The position numbers were made by a program, and so were the translations under genes. The notes beneath the pieces are model-generated. The model was not told where the DNA came from, made no database searches, and saw only the letters and a program-made list of their open reading frames with translations. This document shows positions 8,601 through 16,399 of a stretch of 20,488 bases of DNA, piece after piece. The DNA lies in assembly GCA_030833145.1 (NCBI GenBank), contig JAURHT010000023.1:1-20488 (forward strand), read 5' to 3'. Each line of letters starts with the position of its first letter. Position 1 is the first letter of the stretch. This DNA is from Aquirufa sp. (GTDB taxonomy: Bacteria > Bacteroidota > Bacteroidia > Cytophagales > Spirosomataceae).

Positions 8601-10918
8601 TCAGGTAAGGCGGTTGCGGTTGAACTAGTCAGGGTGGAATCTCCTCCAATTCCTCCCATACAACTAAAGTCAAAGGCGATATTTTCAGGTTTGATAAAAG
8701 GCATTTTTTGGTAGCCGTCTAAAGCCAGGGAACGATCTCCGTAGACTTTTTCCATAAATTTCGTAAAGGCAGGCATTGCCATTTTAGCACCCTGACCTAG
8801 TTGGATATTTCTAAAGTGAATGCTTCGGTCATCTCCACCTACCCAAACACCGGTGACTAATTTTTGGGTGACACCCATGAACCAACCGTCCGAGAAGTTC
8901 GACGTGGTGCCCGTTTTAGCACCTATTTCATTTCCTGCAGTGATAAAGCTGCGATTCAGTCCTTCCGCTGTTCCACCTGGTTCGCGTACTGCGCCTTGCA
9001 ACATAAAGGTCATCAAATAAGCCGTTTCAGGCTTCATAACAGCTTTAGCGGTAGGTGAGAACTCGCGTAATACGACGCCATTTTTATCAGTAATCTTTAA
9101 GATGATAATGGGATCGATTTTTTCGCCGCCATTAGCGAAGGTGCTGTAGGCAGAAACTTGTTCGAATACAGATACTTCGGAGGTTCCTAGACACAGAGAT
9201 GGCCCTTCATAAAGGGAGCTCGTAATCCCTGCTTTGTGGGCAAAGTCCGCGATTTTGCTGGCGCCTAAGGCTTTCATTAGTTTAGCCGAAATCGTGTTGA
9301 TGGAGCGACCCATCGCGCGGCGAAGGGTTAAACTTTCGTAACTGTATTTACCGTCGGAGTTTTGGGGAGTCCACGTATCGTTTGTTAATCCATCCTCTGT
9401 GCCAAAAGTCACCGGCTCATCTACATATTTATCGCAAGGTGTCGCGATCTCGTTTTCAATGGCCGCCCCATAAACGAATGGTTTGAAGGTAGAGCCTGGC
9501 TGGCGCTTACTTTGGGCGATATGATCATACTTAAAGTATTTGTAATTAATGCCACCTATCCAGGCCTTCACGTGGCCATTCGTAGGGTCCATTGACATCA
9601 TACCCACGTTCAGAATACGTTTATAGTAGCGCATCGAGTCCAAAGGGCTCAAGGTCGTGTCGATATCCCCGTGGTAAGAGAAAACGGTCATTTTGATGGG
9701 GCGATTCAATTCCTCCCAAACCCGCATTTCATCATTATTATAGGCCTCCATCAAATCGCGGTAGCGTTGCGTGCGTTTCATCGCCGTAGAAATGAAGCCC
9801 TTAATCTCTTGCATCTTTTCATTTACCCACGGATTTCTGCCGGCCCAATGCTGGTTGAACGCAATTTGCTGCGCCTTCATATGCTCTTGGACGGCATCCT
9901 GCGCGTATTTCTGCATACGCGAATCGATGGTCGTATGAATGCGCAAGCCGCTGGTATACAAATTTAATTGCTGGTCCTCTGGGCGGTCTTTGTTGATCTC
10001 AGCTAGTATGCCTAAAATCTCCTTACGGATGGATTCGCGCAAATACGGTGCCGCACCTGTGTTTTGGTTCTCTACTTTGTACTTCAAATTCAAAGGATCA
10101 GCCTGCATCTTTTCAGCATCCTCTTCTGTCAGGTATTCGTATTTCGCTAATTGACCTAGAACCGTATTTCGACGTGCTAACGTGCGTTCTGGGCGAATCC
10201 GCGGATCGTAAAGAGATGGGTTTTGTAATAATCCGATCAAGGTTGCCGCTTCCGGATAGGTAACTGTTTGTACATTTTTTTGGAAATAAGTCCGACAAGC
10301 GACTTGAATTCCATAAGCATTATTACCAAAGCTGACTTCGTTTAAATACATCGCCAAAATCTCTTGCTTCGTATAGCGACGTTCTAATTTGATGGCAAGA
10401 ATCCATTCTTTGATTTTGGCAATCGCTGTCTTCAAACCTCCTACTTTCATCAACAAACCCATATAAATGGGATCGTCTTCCCCGTATTCTAACGAACGCG
10501 TATGGAATAGGTTCTTTGCTAATTGCTGGGAGATCGTACTACCACCGCCGGACGTCCCAAAGGAGAACAAAACCCGCGCCATCGAGCGGACGTCGATACC
10601 AGAGTGGCTAATGAAACGTGCATCTTCCGTCGCCATCAAGGTATTTACCAAGATGGGAGATAGTTCCTCGAATTCAACCGGGTTGCGGTTTTCTCTGAAG
10701 TATTTACCTATTTCCTCCCCATCTTCTGAGATCAAAAGAGAGGCTTCTTGGCTCTTCGGGTTTTCTAATTCCTGTAGGCTGGGCATTCCCCCAAAAAGCC
10801 ACAAGAAATTATAGTTCACCGCCGTAATAAACAGGATAGCAAATAGGAGAGTACCTCCAAAGATTTTGTAGGCTAAGGTAATTTTATTCAATTTAGATTC
10901 CTTTATAGGTTCTATCAT
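8597..10918 (-). CDS. Penicillin-binding protein 1A, bifunctional glycosyltransferase/transpeptidase
   Basis: A 773-residue class A PBP that polymerises glycan strands from lipid II and cross-links their peptides. It has a short cytoplasmic tail, one membrane anchor at about 15-38, then a GT51 domain with ATEDARF (catalytic Glu near residue 98), GGGSTISQQLAKNLF near 124-138, and KLERRYTKQEILAMYLNE near 177-195. The transpeptidase domain carries all three motifs: S-T-F-K near 475 (nucleophile Ser), S-I-N near 538, and K-T-G-T near 667. A roughly 100-residue inserted segment lies between the domains. Length and motifs are normal for the family, and both active sites look intact. It overlaps the PorW-like gene upstream and the heme/FG-GAP gene downstream by 4 bp each, so all three are probably one transcript. 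It could be called mrcA/ponA/pbp1A, and no symbol is certain. Confidence 0.96.
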   Translation of the reverse strand: MIEPIKESKLNKITLAYKIFGGTLLFAILFITAVNYNFLWLFGGMPSLQELENPKSQEASLLISEDGEEIGKYFRENRNPVEFEELSPILVNTLMATEDARFISHSGIDVRSMARVLFSFGTSGGGSTISQQLAKNLFHTRSLEYGEDDPIYMGLLMKVGGLKTAIAKIKEWILAIKLERRYTKQEILAMYLNEVSFGNNAYGIQVACRTYFQKNVQTVTYPEAATLIGLLQNPSLYDPRIRPERTLARRNTVLGQLAKYEYLTEEDAEKMQADPLNLKYKVENQNTGAAPYLRESIRKEILGILAEINKDRPEDQQLNLYTSGLRIHTTIDSRMQKYAQDAVQEHMKAQQIAFNQHWAGRNPWVNEKMQEIKGFISTAMKRTQRYRDLMEAYNNDEMRVWEELNRPIKMTVFSYHGDIDTTLSPLDSMRYYKRILNVGMMSMDPTNGHVKAWIGGINYKYFKYDHIAQSKRQPGSTFKPFVYGAAIENEIATPCDKYVDEPVTFGTEDGLTNDTWTPQNSDGKYSYESLTLRRAMGRSINTISAKLMKALGASKIADFAHKAGITSSLYEGPSLCLGTSEVSVFEQVSAYSTFANGGEKIDPIIILKITDKNGVVLREFSPTAKAVMKPETAYLMTFMLQGAVREPGGTAEGLNRSFITAGNEIGAKTGTTSNFSDGWFMGVTQKLVTGVWVGGDDRSIHFRNIQLGQGAKMAMPAFTKFMEKVYGDRSLALDGYQKMPFIKPENIAFDFSCMGGIGGDSTLTSSTATALPE

Positions 10919-12948
10919 TTGTTAATCAGCTTTAGCATTTCAGAAGCCTCTTTTACAAGCGGACTTGCGGGGAATAATTGGACAAAATCTTCAAACATTC
11001 GTTTCGCTTCTGTCGTCTCGTGTAATCCTGCTTTTGAAAGCGCCATTAAAAATACGATTTTATCTTCCAATTTGCTACCCGGGTAGTTTTGTTGTGCGAA
11101 TAAACAGGCTTCATAACTTTCGGTGAATTGTCCGGCTTTAAAACGTTCAAAGGCCGCCTCATATTTCTTTTGTGCTAAAATTTCTTTGTTTTCAGACAAG
11201 GTGCCATTCTCTAATTTGAGAATCATTGTCTTAAAATAGCTACCAGGATAGCGTTCAAATAATTGGGAGCGGAAGCCAGCTTTCGCTGCGCCATCATTAC
11301 TTAAATAAAGTACATATAAGGCTTCTGCTTCGTAGGCCGTGCTCGGATATTCCGTTAATAAACGTTTCAGAGTCGTGTTCGCTAATTCATTTTCGCCTAA
11401 TTCCAAGCGGGCTAATTTGCCTAGCTTGAACAAGGATTCTTCAATCGTTTTTGCGGCTTTTAACTTAGCTGCGGGCGTCGAAGGAATGGCTTTTAGCCAG
11501 TTCTCTTCTAGCACTGATTCTGTGCGGACCGTTTTTTCAACGGGTACATTGCTCGCAACAGCTTGCGTCATCGTGGCGTTTTTGTTTTTTCGATTCCAAA
11601 AATCTTCCAATGTGCGATTCCCCCAACGGTTACTAAATTCAATCGCCCCCTGAATGCGGGCTTGCTCATTATTGAAATAGAAGTTTTGTTGATCTGCGTT
11701 AAAGGGACGTCGGGTAAAAATGGGTACAGCTGTTTTCTGCACTACGGTTTTAACGGTGTCCTTTTGCTGTTTTAAAAATAACTCATGCAAGGCTTCTGGA
11801 CTTAGGATTGCTAAGCGGAGCAAGGAATCTTGCAGGCTAATTTGTTTCGCAAAGGTGCTGTAGGTTCCCCAGGACTTTTTGAGTTTTTGGGCCTTTGCGT
11901 AATCGGGATGATTCGCAGACAGATAGGTGGCGGCGCTATCGTAATAGTGCGCTGCCAGGTCATAATCCTTCATTTGTTTGGCAAATAAGCCTCCTAATTG
12001 ATAGAATAATTCACCCTTATTTGGATTGTTTTCACCGCCCTTTTCCCAATTCTCCTTGGCTTTTTTGAAGTCTTTCTTCGCATAATAGTATTGACCAATT
12101 TTGACGTAAATAAGGGATTTACTATCCTCATTCTTTGGGTCCTTTAGCATGTTGAGCAAAGCCGCTAAATTGCCCACTTGTTGGTTGATAGCCAGATTTG
12201 CCTGTAATTGTAAATCGTAACTCGGTTTGTTGTTTAATACGCCTCGGTAATTTTCCAATGCTAAAGCAGGCTGATTATTTTCGCTCAATAGCTGCGCCAT
12301 AATAAAGAAGACGCGCGCTTTCTCTTCGCCCTTTTTCAAGAAGCGCTGAGCCTCTTGCAAGACAGCGGCGGCTTTGATGGGTTCGTTTAGGAGCTGAAAG
12401 GAGTAGGCTTTTAAGAGGAGAAACTGTTTTTTCTCGTTAGTATTCAAGGGGTTTTCGCTCAGAAATTCTTCTATTTTTTCAGCTGAACTAAATTCCTGTT
12501 GTTGCAGATAGATCTCGTACAAGGCGACCAATGCCTCAGGTCTGATGTCTAATGAATTAACGTATTTATAGGTTTCGATGGCATTTTTTAGGTCATTTTG
12601 GTATAAACGACCTCGTGCGATTAACAAATAAGCATCGATGATGTAATGGGAATTTTGGTGCCGATCGATCACCAAAGAAGCTTTGCGAATCAATTCCTTG
12701 ATGTCCTTTTCGTTCCCTTGTTTGAAGCTAGAATCGCGCGGAAGAACGATGGGTAAAACGGAGTTATAGCTCTCTTTACGTTCCGCAAAGTATTTTTTCT
12801 GCAGTTCTTTGTCTAATCTAGAAGCCTGCCAAATCGCATTGTATTTCGCATTCACATTGTGAAATGCAACGGCCATGGGCTTGTTGCTATACTGTGAACA
12901 AGACCAAGTGCTGAGGGCTAGAAAAAGAATGACGAGACTCCGGTGCAT
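10915..12948 (-). CDS. porW: TPR lipoprotein, PorW/SprE-like (type IX secretion / gliding)
   Basis: A 677-residue exported lipoprotein from the ATG at 12948. The signal peptide MHRSLVILFLALSTWSC has the lipid Cys at residue 17. Right after it comes the segment FHNVNAKYNAIW and, further on, ESYNSVLPIVLP, which I recognise from PorW/SprE proteins: 'NxxAKYN' then 'ILPIF'. The rest is helical TPR-like repeats, for example YLLIARGRLYQNDLKNAIE, IYVKIGQYYYAKKDFKKAK and LFYQLGGLFAKQMKDYDLA. PorW/SprE is needed for type IX secretion and gliding in studied Bacteroidota and contacts the trans-envelope machinery. An upstream TTG (12972) would add eight residues but overlaps a good promoter -7 box, so the ATG is preferred. 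The stop overlaps the PBP1A start (ATGA). Assignment as a general TPR lipoprotein is certain, and as PorW is likely. Confidence 0.8.
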   Translation of the reverse strand: MHRSLVILFLALSTWSCSQYSNKPMAVAFHNVNAKYNAIWQASRLDKELQKKYFAERKESYNSVLPIVLPRDSSFKQGNEKDIKELIRKASLVIDRHQNSHYIIDAYLLIARGRLYQNDLKNAIETYKYVNSLDIRPEALVALYEIYLQQQEFSSAEKIEEFLSENPLNTNEKKQFLLLKAYSFQLLNEPIKAAAVLQEAQRFLKKGEEKARVFFIMAQLLSENNQPALALENYRGVLNNKPSYDLQLQANLAINQQVGNLAALLNMLKDPKNEDSKSLIYVKIGQYYYAKKDFKKAKENWEKGGENNPNKGELFYQLGGLFAKQMKDYDLAAHYYDSAATYLSANHPDYAKAQKLKKSWGTYSTFAKQISLQDSLLRLAILSPEALHELFLKQQKDTVKTVVQKTAVPIFTRRPFNADQQNFYFNNEQARIQGAIEFSNRWGNRTLEDFWNRKNKNATMTQAVASNVPVEKTVRTESVLEENWLKAIPSTPAAKLKAAKTIEESLFKLGKLARLELGENELANTTLKRLLTEYPSTAYEAEALYVLYLSNDGAAKAGFRSQLFERYPGSYFKTMILKLENGTLSENKEILAQKKYEAAFERFKAGQFTESYEACLFAQQNYPGSKLEDKIVFLMALSKAGLHETTEAKRMFEDFVQLFPASPLVKEASEMLKLINK

Positions 12949-12969
12949 AAGGTTCAAAAGAACAATTTT

Positions 12970-12977
12970 CAAATTTA
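12970..12977 (-). promoter_or_regulatory. Candidate TAnnTTTG -7 box for the porW-like operon
   Basis: On the minus strand, 12977 to 12970 reads TAAATTTG, an exact match to the Bacteroidota -7 consensus TAnnTTTG, 21 bases before the chosen ATG at 12948. I see no convincing TTTG -33 element at the usual distance upstream. It lies in the 68-bp divergent spacer shared with the AtpZ-like gene. Confidence 0.4.
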
Positions 12978-13016
12978 CGATTTATCTTCCCGAAAATTGG
13001 ATAATTTTAGGTGAAT

Positions 13017-13202
13017 ATGAATTCTTACCAAAAATTCTTGGGCGCCGCTTTTCAGATGCTTGTTACCATCCTAGCAGGCGTTTTTGCGGGGCGCTATTTA
13101 GATGCCTATTTTTTTACAGACAAGCCCTGGTTTACGATCATTTTCTCGCTAGGATCGATTGCCTTTGCGCTTTTGGCACTCATCAAAAGTCTTCCGAAAT
13201 AG
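13017..13202 (+). CDS. atpZ: AtpZ/AtpI-family small membrane protein
   Basis: A 61-residue protein with two membrane helices. The first contains GAAFQMLVTILAGVFAGRYLD and the second PWFTIIFSLGSIAFALLALI, joined by the short DAYFFTDK loop. The pattern F-Q-M, G-x-x-x-G-x-x-L-D and P-x-F-T-I-I-F-S-L is that of Bacteroidota AtpZ/AtpI proteins, which help ATP synthase c-ring assembly or Mg uptake in studied cases. The start is uncertain: a GTG at 13011 would add two residues, and the ATG at 13017 is preferred. It is divergent from the porW-like gene, and mrdA follows 53 bp later. Unusually, the atp structural genes are about 6 kb away on the other strand. The small-protein family call rests on pattern and size. 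Confidence 0.78.
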   Translation: MNSYQKFLGAAFQMLVTILAGVFAGRYLDAYFFTDKPWFTIIFSLGSIAFALLALIKSLPK

Positions 13203-13228
13203 CGTTCGCAGAAGCGCAGGAAATTCGT

Positions 13229-13236
13229 TATTTTTG
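13229..13236 (+). promoter_or_regulatory. Candidate TAnnTTTG -7 box before mrdA
   Basis: TATTTTTG fits TAnnTTTG, 19 bases before the mrdA start, in the 53-bp gap after the AtpZ-like gene. A weak -33-like TTCG (13205-13208) lies 20 bases upstream. If real, mrdA-rodA and the genes behind them have their own promoter with a leader of about 13 bases. Confidence 0.35.
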
Positions 13237-13255
13237 TCATTAAAATCTAATTCAT

Positions 13256-15112
13256 TTGTTTAGTCAGCGGCGAAATCTCATCTTCTTGTTCTTCGGCATC
13301 GTGGGGCTCCTGTTCATAGGGAAATTATTTTTCCTACAGGTGATCGATGATACCTATGAAAAAGCCGCAGATAATAACGCGATTCGCAAGATTATCCAGA
13401 TCCCTTTTCGGGGTGAAGTCTATGACCGTTACGGAAAATTAATTGTCTATAACACGCCGGTCTACGATTTGTACCTGATTCCCCGCAAAGCGGTGGTGAA
13501 GGATACGAATCATTTTTGCCGCGTTTTTCGCGTCACAAAAGAGTATTTTATCAAAACGACACAGCGCGCTCGTGCCTATTCCCGGGTGAAACCGAGTCTG
13601 TTTTTGAAGCATTTATCCAAAGAGGATTTTGCCAGCGTACAAGATGCGATGGTGGATTTTCCAGGCTTCTTTTTTGAAACCAATGCCTTCCGCACCTACC
13701 AATCTCACTCGTTTTCGAATGCCTTAGGTTACGTGGCTGAAATTAGCCCGAATGCTTTAGAAGATCAGAAGGATGACTATTACCGCCAAGGCGACTATGT
13801 GGGAATCTCCGGCATTGAGTCCTTTTATGAAGAAACATTACGAGGTCAACGCGGCGTAAAATACCGCATGGTGAACAGCAATGGGGTGGAAAAAGGGGAT
13901 TATAAGAATGGTTCGTTGAATATAAATCCGGTTTCAGGTAATAACTTGTATACTTCCATCGATCTCGCGATTCAAGAATATGCGGATAGTTTGATGCAGC
14001 ACAAGGTGGGTAGTTTAGTGGCGATTGAGCCTTCGACAGGGGAAATTTTGGCGATGGTTTCTGCCCCTTCTTACGATGCCAGTCAATTAACGGGGAATAA
14101 TTTTTCCAAATACTACCAGCAGCTTGCTTTAGATCCAATGAAGCCCTTGCTGAATCGTCCTCCATCAGCTTATTATCGCCCGGGTTCTACCTTTAAACTC
14201 GTACAAGCCCTAGTGGGACAGCAATTAGGATTTATAGGGCCAGGAACGGTATTCTCACATGCTGGTGCACCAGTGAAATGCCACGGCCACGGACCGGTGG
14301 ATTTGCGTGGGGCTATTCGCGTTTCCTGTAATCCGTATTTCTACCACGCATTCCGTAAGATGATTTACGATAATACAACCGGAGACACCTATGAACGCTC
14401 CGCAAAAGGTTTGCAGCGTTGGGCAGATTTGGTGGCTAATTTCGGCTTTGGACGTAAACTAGGGGTCGATTTAGGAAATGAGAAGAAGGGTATTTTGCCT
14501 AATGTGGACTATTATAATTCCGTGTACAAAGGCGAAAAAATGTGGAAGTTCTCGAACATCTACTCGATTAGTATAGGGGAGGGCGAAATTGTGGTGAGTC
14601 CGTTGAAAATGGCGAATTTAGCCGCGATTATTGCTAATCGGGGTTGGTACATTCCACCTCACGTGGTGAAAGGTGTGGGTCTTCAGAAATCAATTGACCC
14701 TTTCTACAAGACGCCGGTGAAAGTAGGGGTGGAGTCTAAATATTTCAATGTTGTCATCGACGGAATGGAAGATGCGGTGACGCACGGAACGGTAGAAGCG
14801 GATGGCCGTATTCCGGATATTAAGATGGTGGGTAAGACGGGTACGTCCCAAAACCAAAAAGGCAAAGATCACTCCATCTTCATCGCCTTCGCCCCACGGG
14901 ATAATCCGAAGATAGCGATTGCGGTTTTTGTGGAGAACGCCGGTTTTGGGGGGTCAGCTGCGGCACCGATTGCCTCTTTAGTGGTCGAAAAATACTTAAA
15001 GCGAAAGGTAGACCGCAAGGCTGTGGAAACCAAGTTTATGAATATGAATTACCTGCCTAACGCCTACAGTGTGGTACGCAAAAAGGCAGCCCCAGATTCT
15101 ACGAAAAAATGA
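13256..15112 (+). CDS. mrdA: Penicillin-binding protein 2, elongation transpeptidase
   Basis: A 618-residue class B PBP that cross-links peptidoglycan during side-wall elongation, working with RodA. It has an N-terminal membrane anchor at about 8-28 ending LFFLQV, then the PBP dimerisation/pedestal region opening with PFRGEVYDRYGKLI. The transpeptidase motifs are all intact: S-T-F-K at 311-314, S-C-N at 357-359 and K-T-G-T at 527-530. The start is a TTG: an in-frame stop lies at 13241 and no ATG occurs between it and the membrane anchor, so a rare start codon (or ATT at 13250) must be used. It overlaps rodA by 4 bp (ATGA), the classic mrdA-rodA coupling. The usual upstream mreBCD genes are absent, replaced here by the AtpZ-like gene. 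Confidence 0.96.
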   Translation: MFSQRRNLIFLFFGIVGLLFIGKLFFLQVIDDTYEKAADNNAIRKIIQIPFRGEVYDRYGKLIVYNTPVYDLYLIPRKAVVKDTNHFCRVFRVTKEYFIKTTQRARAYSRVKPSLFLKHLSKEDFASVQDAMVDFPGFFFETNAFRTYQSHSFSNALGYVAEISPNALEDQKDDYYRQGDYVGISGIESFYEETLRGQRGVKYRMVNSNGVEKGDYKNGSLNINPVSGNNLYTSIDLAIQEYADSLMQHKVGSLVAIEPSTGEILAMVSAPSYDASQLTGNNFSKYYQQLALDPMKPLLNRPPSAYYRPGSTFKLVQALVGQQLGFIGPGTVFSHAGAPVKCHGHGPVDLRGAIRVSCNPYFYHAFRKMIYDNTTGDTYERSAKGLQRWADLVANFGFGRKLGVDLGNEKKGILPNVDYYNSVYKGEKMWKFSNIYSISIGEGEIVVSPLKMANLAAIIANRGWYIPPHVVKGVGLQKSIDPFYKTPVKVGVESKYFNVVIDGMEDAVTHGTVEADGRIPDIKMVGKTGTSQNQKGKDHSIFIAFAPRDNPKIAIAVFVENAGFGGSAAAPIASLVVEKYLKRKVDRKAVETKFMNMNYLPNAYSVVRKKAAPDSTKK

Positions 15113-16398
15113 CAGATTCGAATCACATACAAGGCCGAATTGACTGGATCATTGTGGGATTCTACGTTTTGTTCGTGGGCTTAGGCTGGTTGAATATTTA
15201 TTCGGCTGTCTATAGCCCAGACGCGCCTTTGGCTTTTTCTGATCCCGCTTTTTATAATTCCAATGCAGGCAAGCAACTCGTTTGGATCGGGACGAGCTTC
15301 GTGTTGATTGTCTGTATTTTAGTGATTGATTTTCGTTTTTTTGAATCCTTCGCCCTCTTTATTTACCTCGGTTTATTGCTTTTATTAATCGCAGTGCCCT
15401 TTTTAGGAGTAACAATCAACGGATCTCATTCCTGGTTTAAATTTGGTTCTGTGACCATCCAGCCGGCGGAGTTTGCGAAAACAGCCACGGCACTTTTACT
15501 TGCCAAATACCTGAATGATCCCTTGGTCAACTTGACGAAATTTCCCTTTCAATGGAAAGCGGCGCTCATTATCGGTATTCCGATGTTATTGATCATCGGT
15601 TCCAATGAGACAGGTTCCGCCTTGGTGTTCGCCTCGTTTATGATTTTGTTATACCGGGAAGGATTGCCGGGAGCTTATCCAGCCTTATTTATTGGTGGCA
15701 TTGTCTTGTTCGTTTCTGCTTTATTAGTGCAGGCGTGGATCATATTAGTCGTTTTAGTGATCTTAGCGGGATTATTAGTCTTATTTATGCCTATCTATAT
15801 GCAACGCGACCCCAAGACCTATTTGCGTCTTTCTGGTGCCATTGCCGGGATTATGACGCTTGCCTTATTAGTGGATTGGGTGGTGAATAATGTGTTGAAA
15901 GAGCACCAGAGAAATCGAATTCGCGTCTTGATTGACCCGGGTTTTGATCCTCGAGGTTTGGGTTATCAGGTGACGCAATCGAAGATTGCGATTGGTTCGG
16001 GGGGCTTTTGGGGCAAAGGATTTTTAGGAGGTACGCAGACGAAATTCGATTTCGTACCGGAGCAAAGCACGGATATGGTTTTCTGCACGATAGGGGAAGA
16101 ACATGGTTTTGTGGGGGTGATGTTGATGATTATATTCTTCCTGGGATTTTTGTGGCGATTGATGTATTTAGCGGACTTGCAGCGCTCGCGATTTGCCCGG
16201 GCTTATGGATTCGGATTAGTAGGAATTCTGTTTTTTCACTTTTTAGTAAATATAGGGATGACGATTGGTTTGATGCCCATTATGGGAATACCATTGCCTT
16301 TCTTTATTTACGGCGTGTCCTCTTTTTTGTCCTTCACTATTTTACTATTTATCTTTTTAAAGTTAGACTCTCACCGGTCTGATATGCTTTCACGCTAG
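15109..16398 (+). CDS. rodA: RodA, SEDS-family peptidoglycan glycosyltransferase
   Basis: A 429-residue polytopic SEDS protein that polymerises lipid II as the partner of PBP2. Around ten hydrophobic helices are visible. Family landmarks are NGSHSWFKFGSVTIQPAEFAK (about 104-124), the extracellular stretch DPGFDPRGLGYQ then QSKIAIGSGG (about 276-299) that carries the putative catalytic Asp of SEDS enzymes, GKGFLGGTQTKFDFVPEQSTD (about 302-322), and GEEHGFVG. The usual Q-x-D-x-G-S/T-A-L-V motif reads S-N-E-T-G-S-A-L-V here (about 165-173), a conservative Asp to Glu change. FtsW is less likely, because the gene is fused by overlap to mrdA. The next gene begins one base after its stop, which supports one operon through 18654. 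Confidence 0.94.
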   Translation: MTDSNHIQGRIDWIIVGFYVLFVGLGWLNIYSAVYSPDAPLAFSDPAFYNSNAGKQLVWIGTSFVLIVCILVIDFRFFESFALFIYLGLLLLLIAVPFLGVTINGSHSWFKFGSVTIQPAEFAKTATALLLAKYLNDPLVNLTKFPFQWKAALIIGIPMLLIIGSNETGSALVFASFMILLYREGLPGAYPALFIGGIVLFVSALLVQAWIILVVLVILAGLLVLFMPIYMQRDPKTYLRLSGAIAGIMTLALLVDWVVNNVLKEHQRNRIRVLIDPGFDPRGLGYQVTQSKIAIGSGGFWGKGFLGGTQTKFDFVPEQSTDMVFCTIGEEHGFVGVMLMIIFFLGFLWRLMYLADLQRSRFARAYGFGLVGILFFHFLVNIGMTIGLMPIMGIPLPFFIYGVSSFLSFTILLFIFLKLDSHRSDMLSR

Positions 16399-16399
16399 T

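Noticed and set aside
10467..10814. A 115-codon open frame opposite the PBP1A glycosyltransferase domain
   Set aside because: It is antisense to the conserved GT51 motifs and shows no independent coding signal.
12875..13243. A 122-codon plus-strand frame spanning the porW/atpZ spacer and the AtpZ-like gene
   Set aside because: It overlaps the PorW signal peptide and the AtpZ-like gene in another frame. The AtpZ reading has clear membrane helices and family pattern, while this one has none.
13743..14165. A 140-codon open frame on the minus strand inside mrdA
   Set aside because: It lies wholly opposite intact PBP2 motifs, its translation is rich in Ser, Pro, His and Lys with no recognisable domain, and it has no promoter or initiation signal.
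16008..16382. A 124-codon open frame on the plus strand inside rodA
   Set aside because: It is an out-of-frame reading of the conserved RodA C-terminal region and resembles no protein family.
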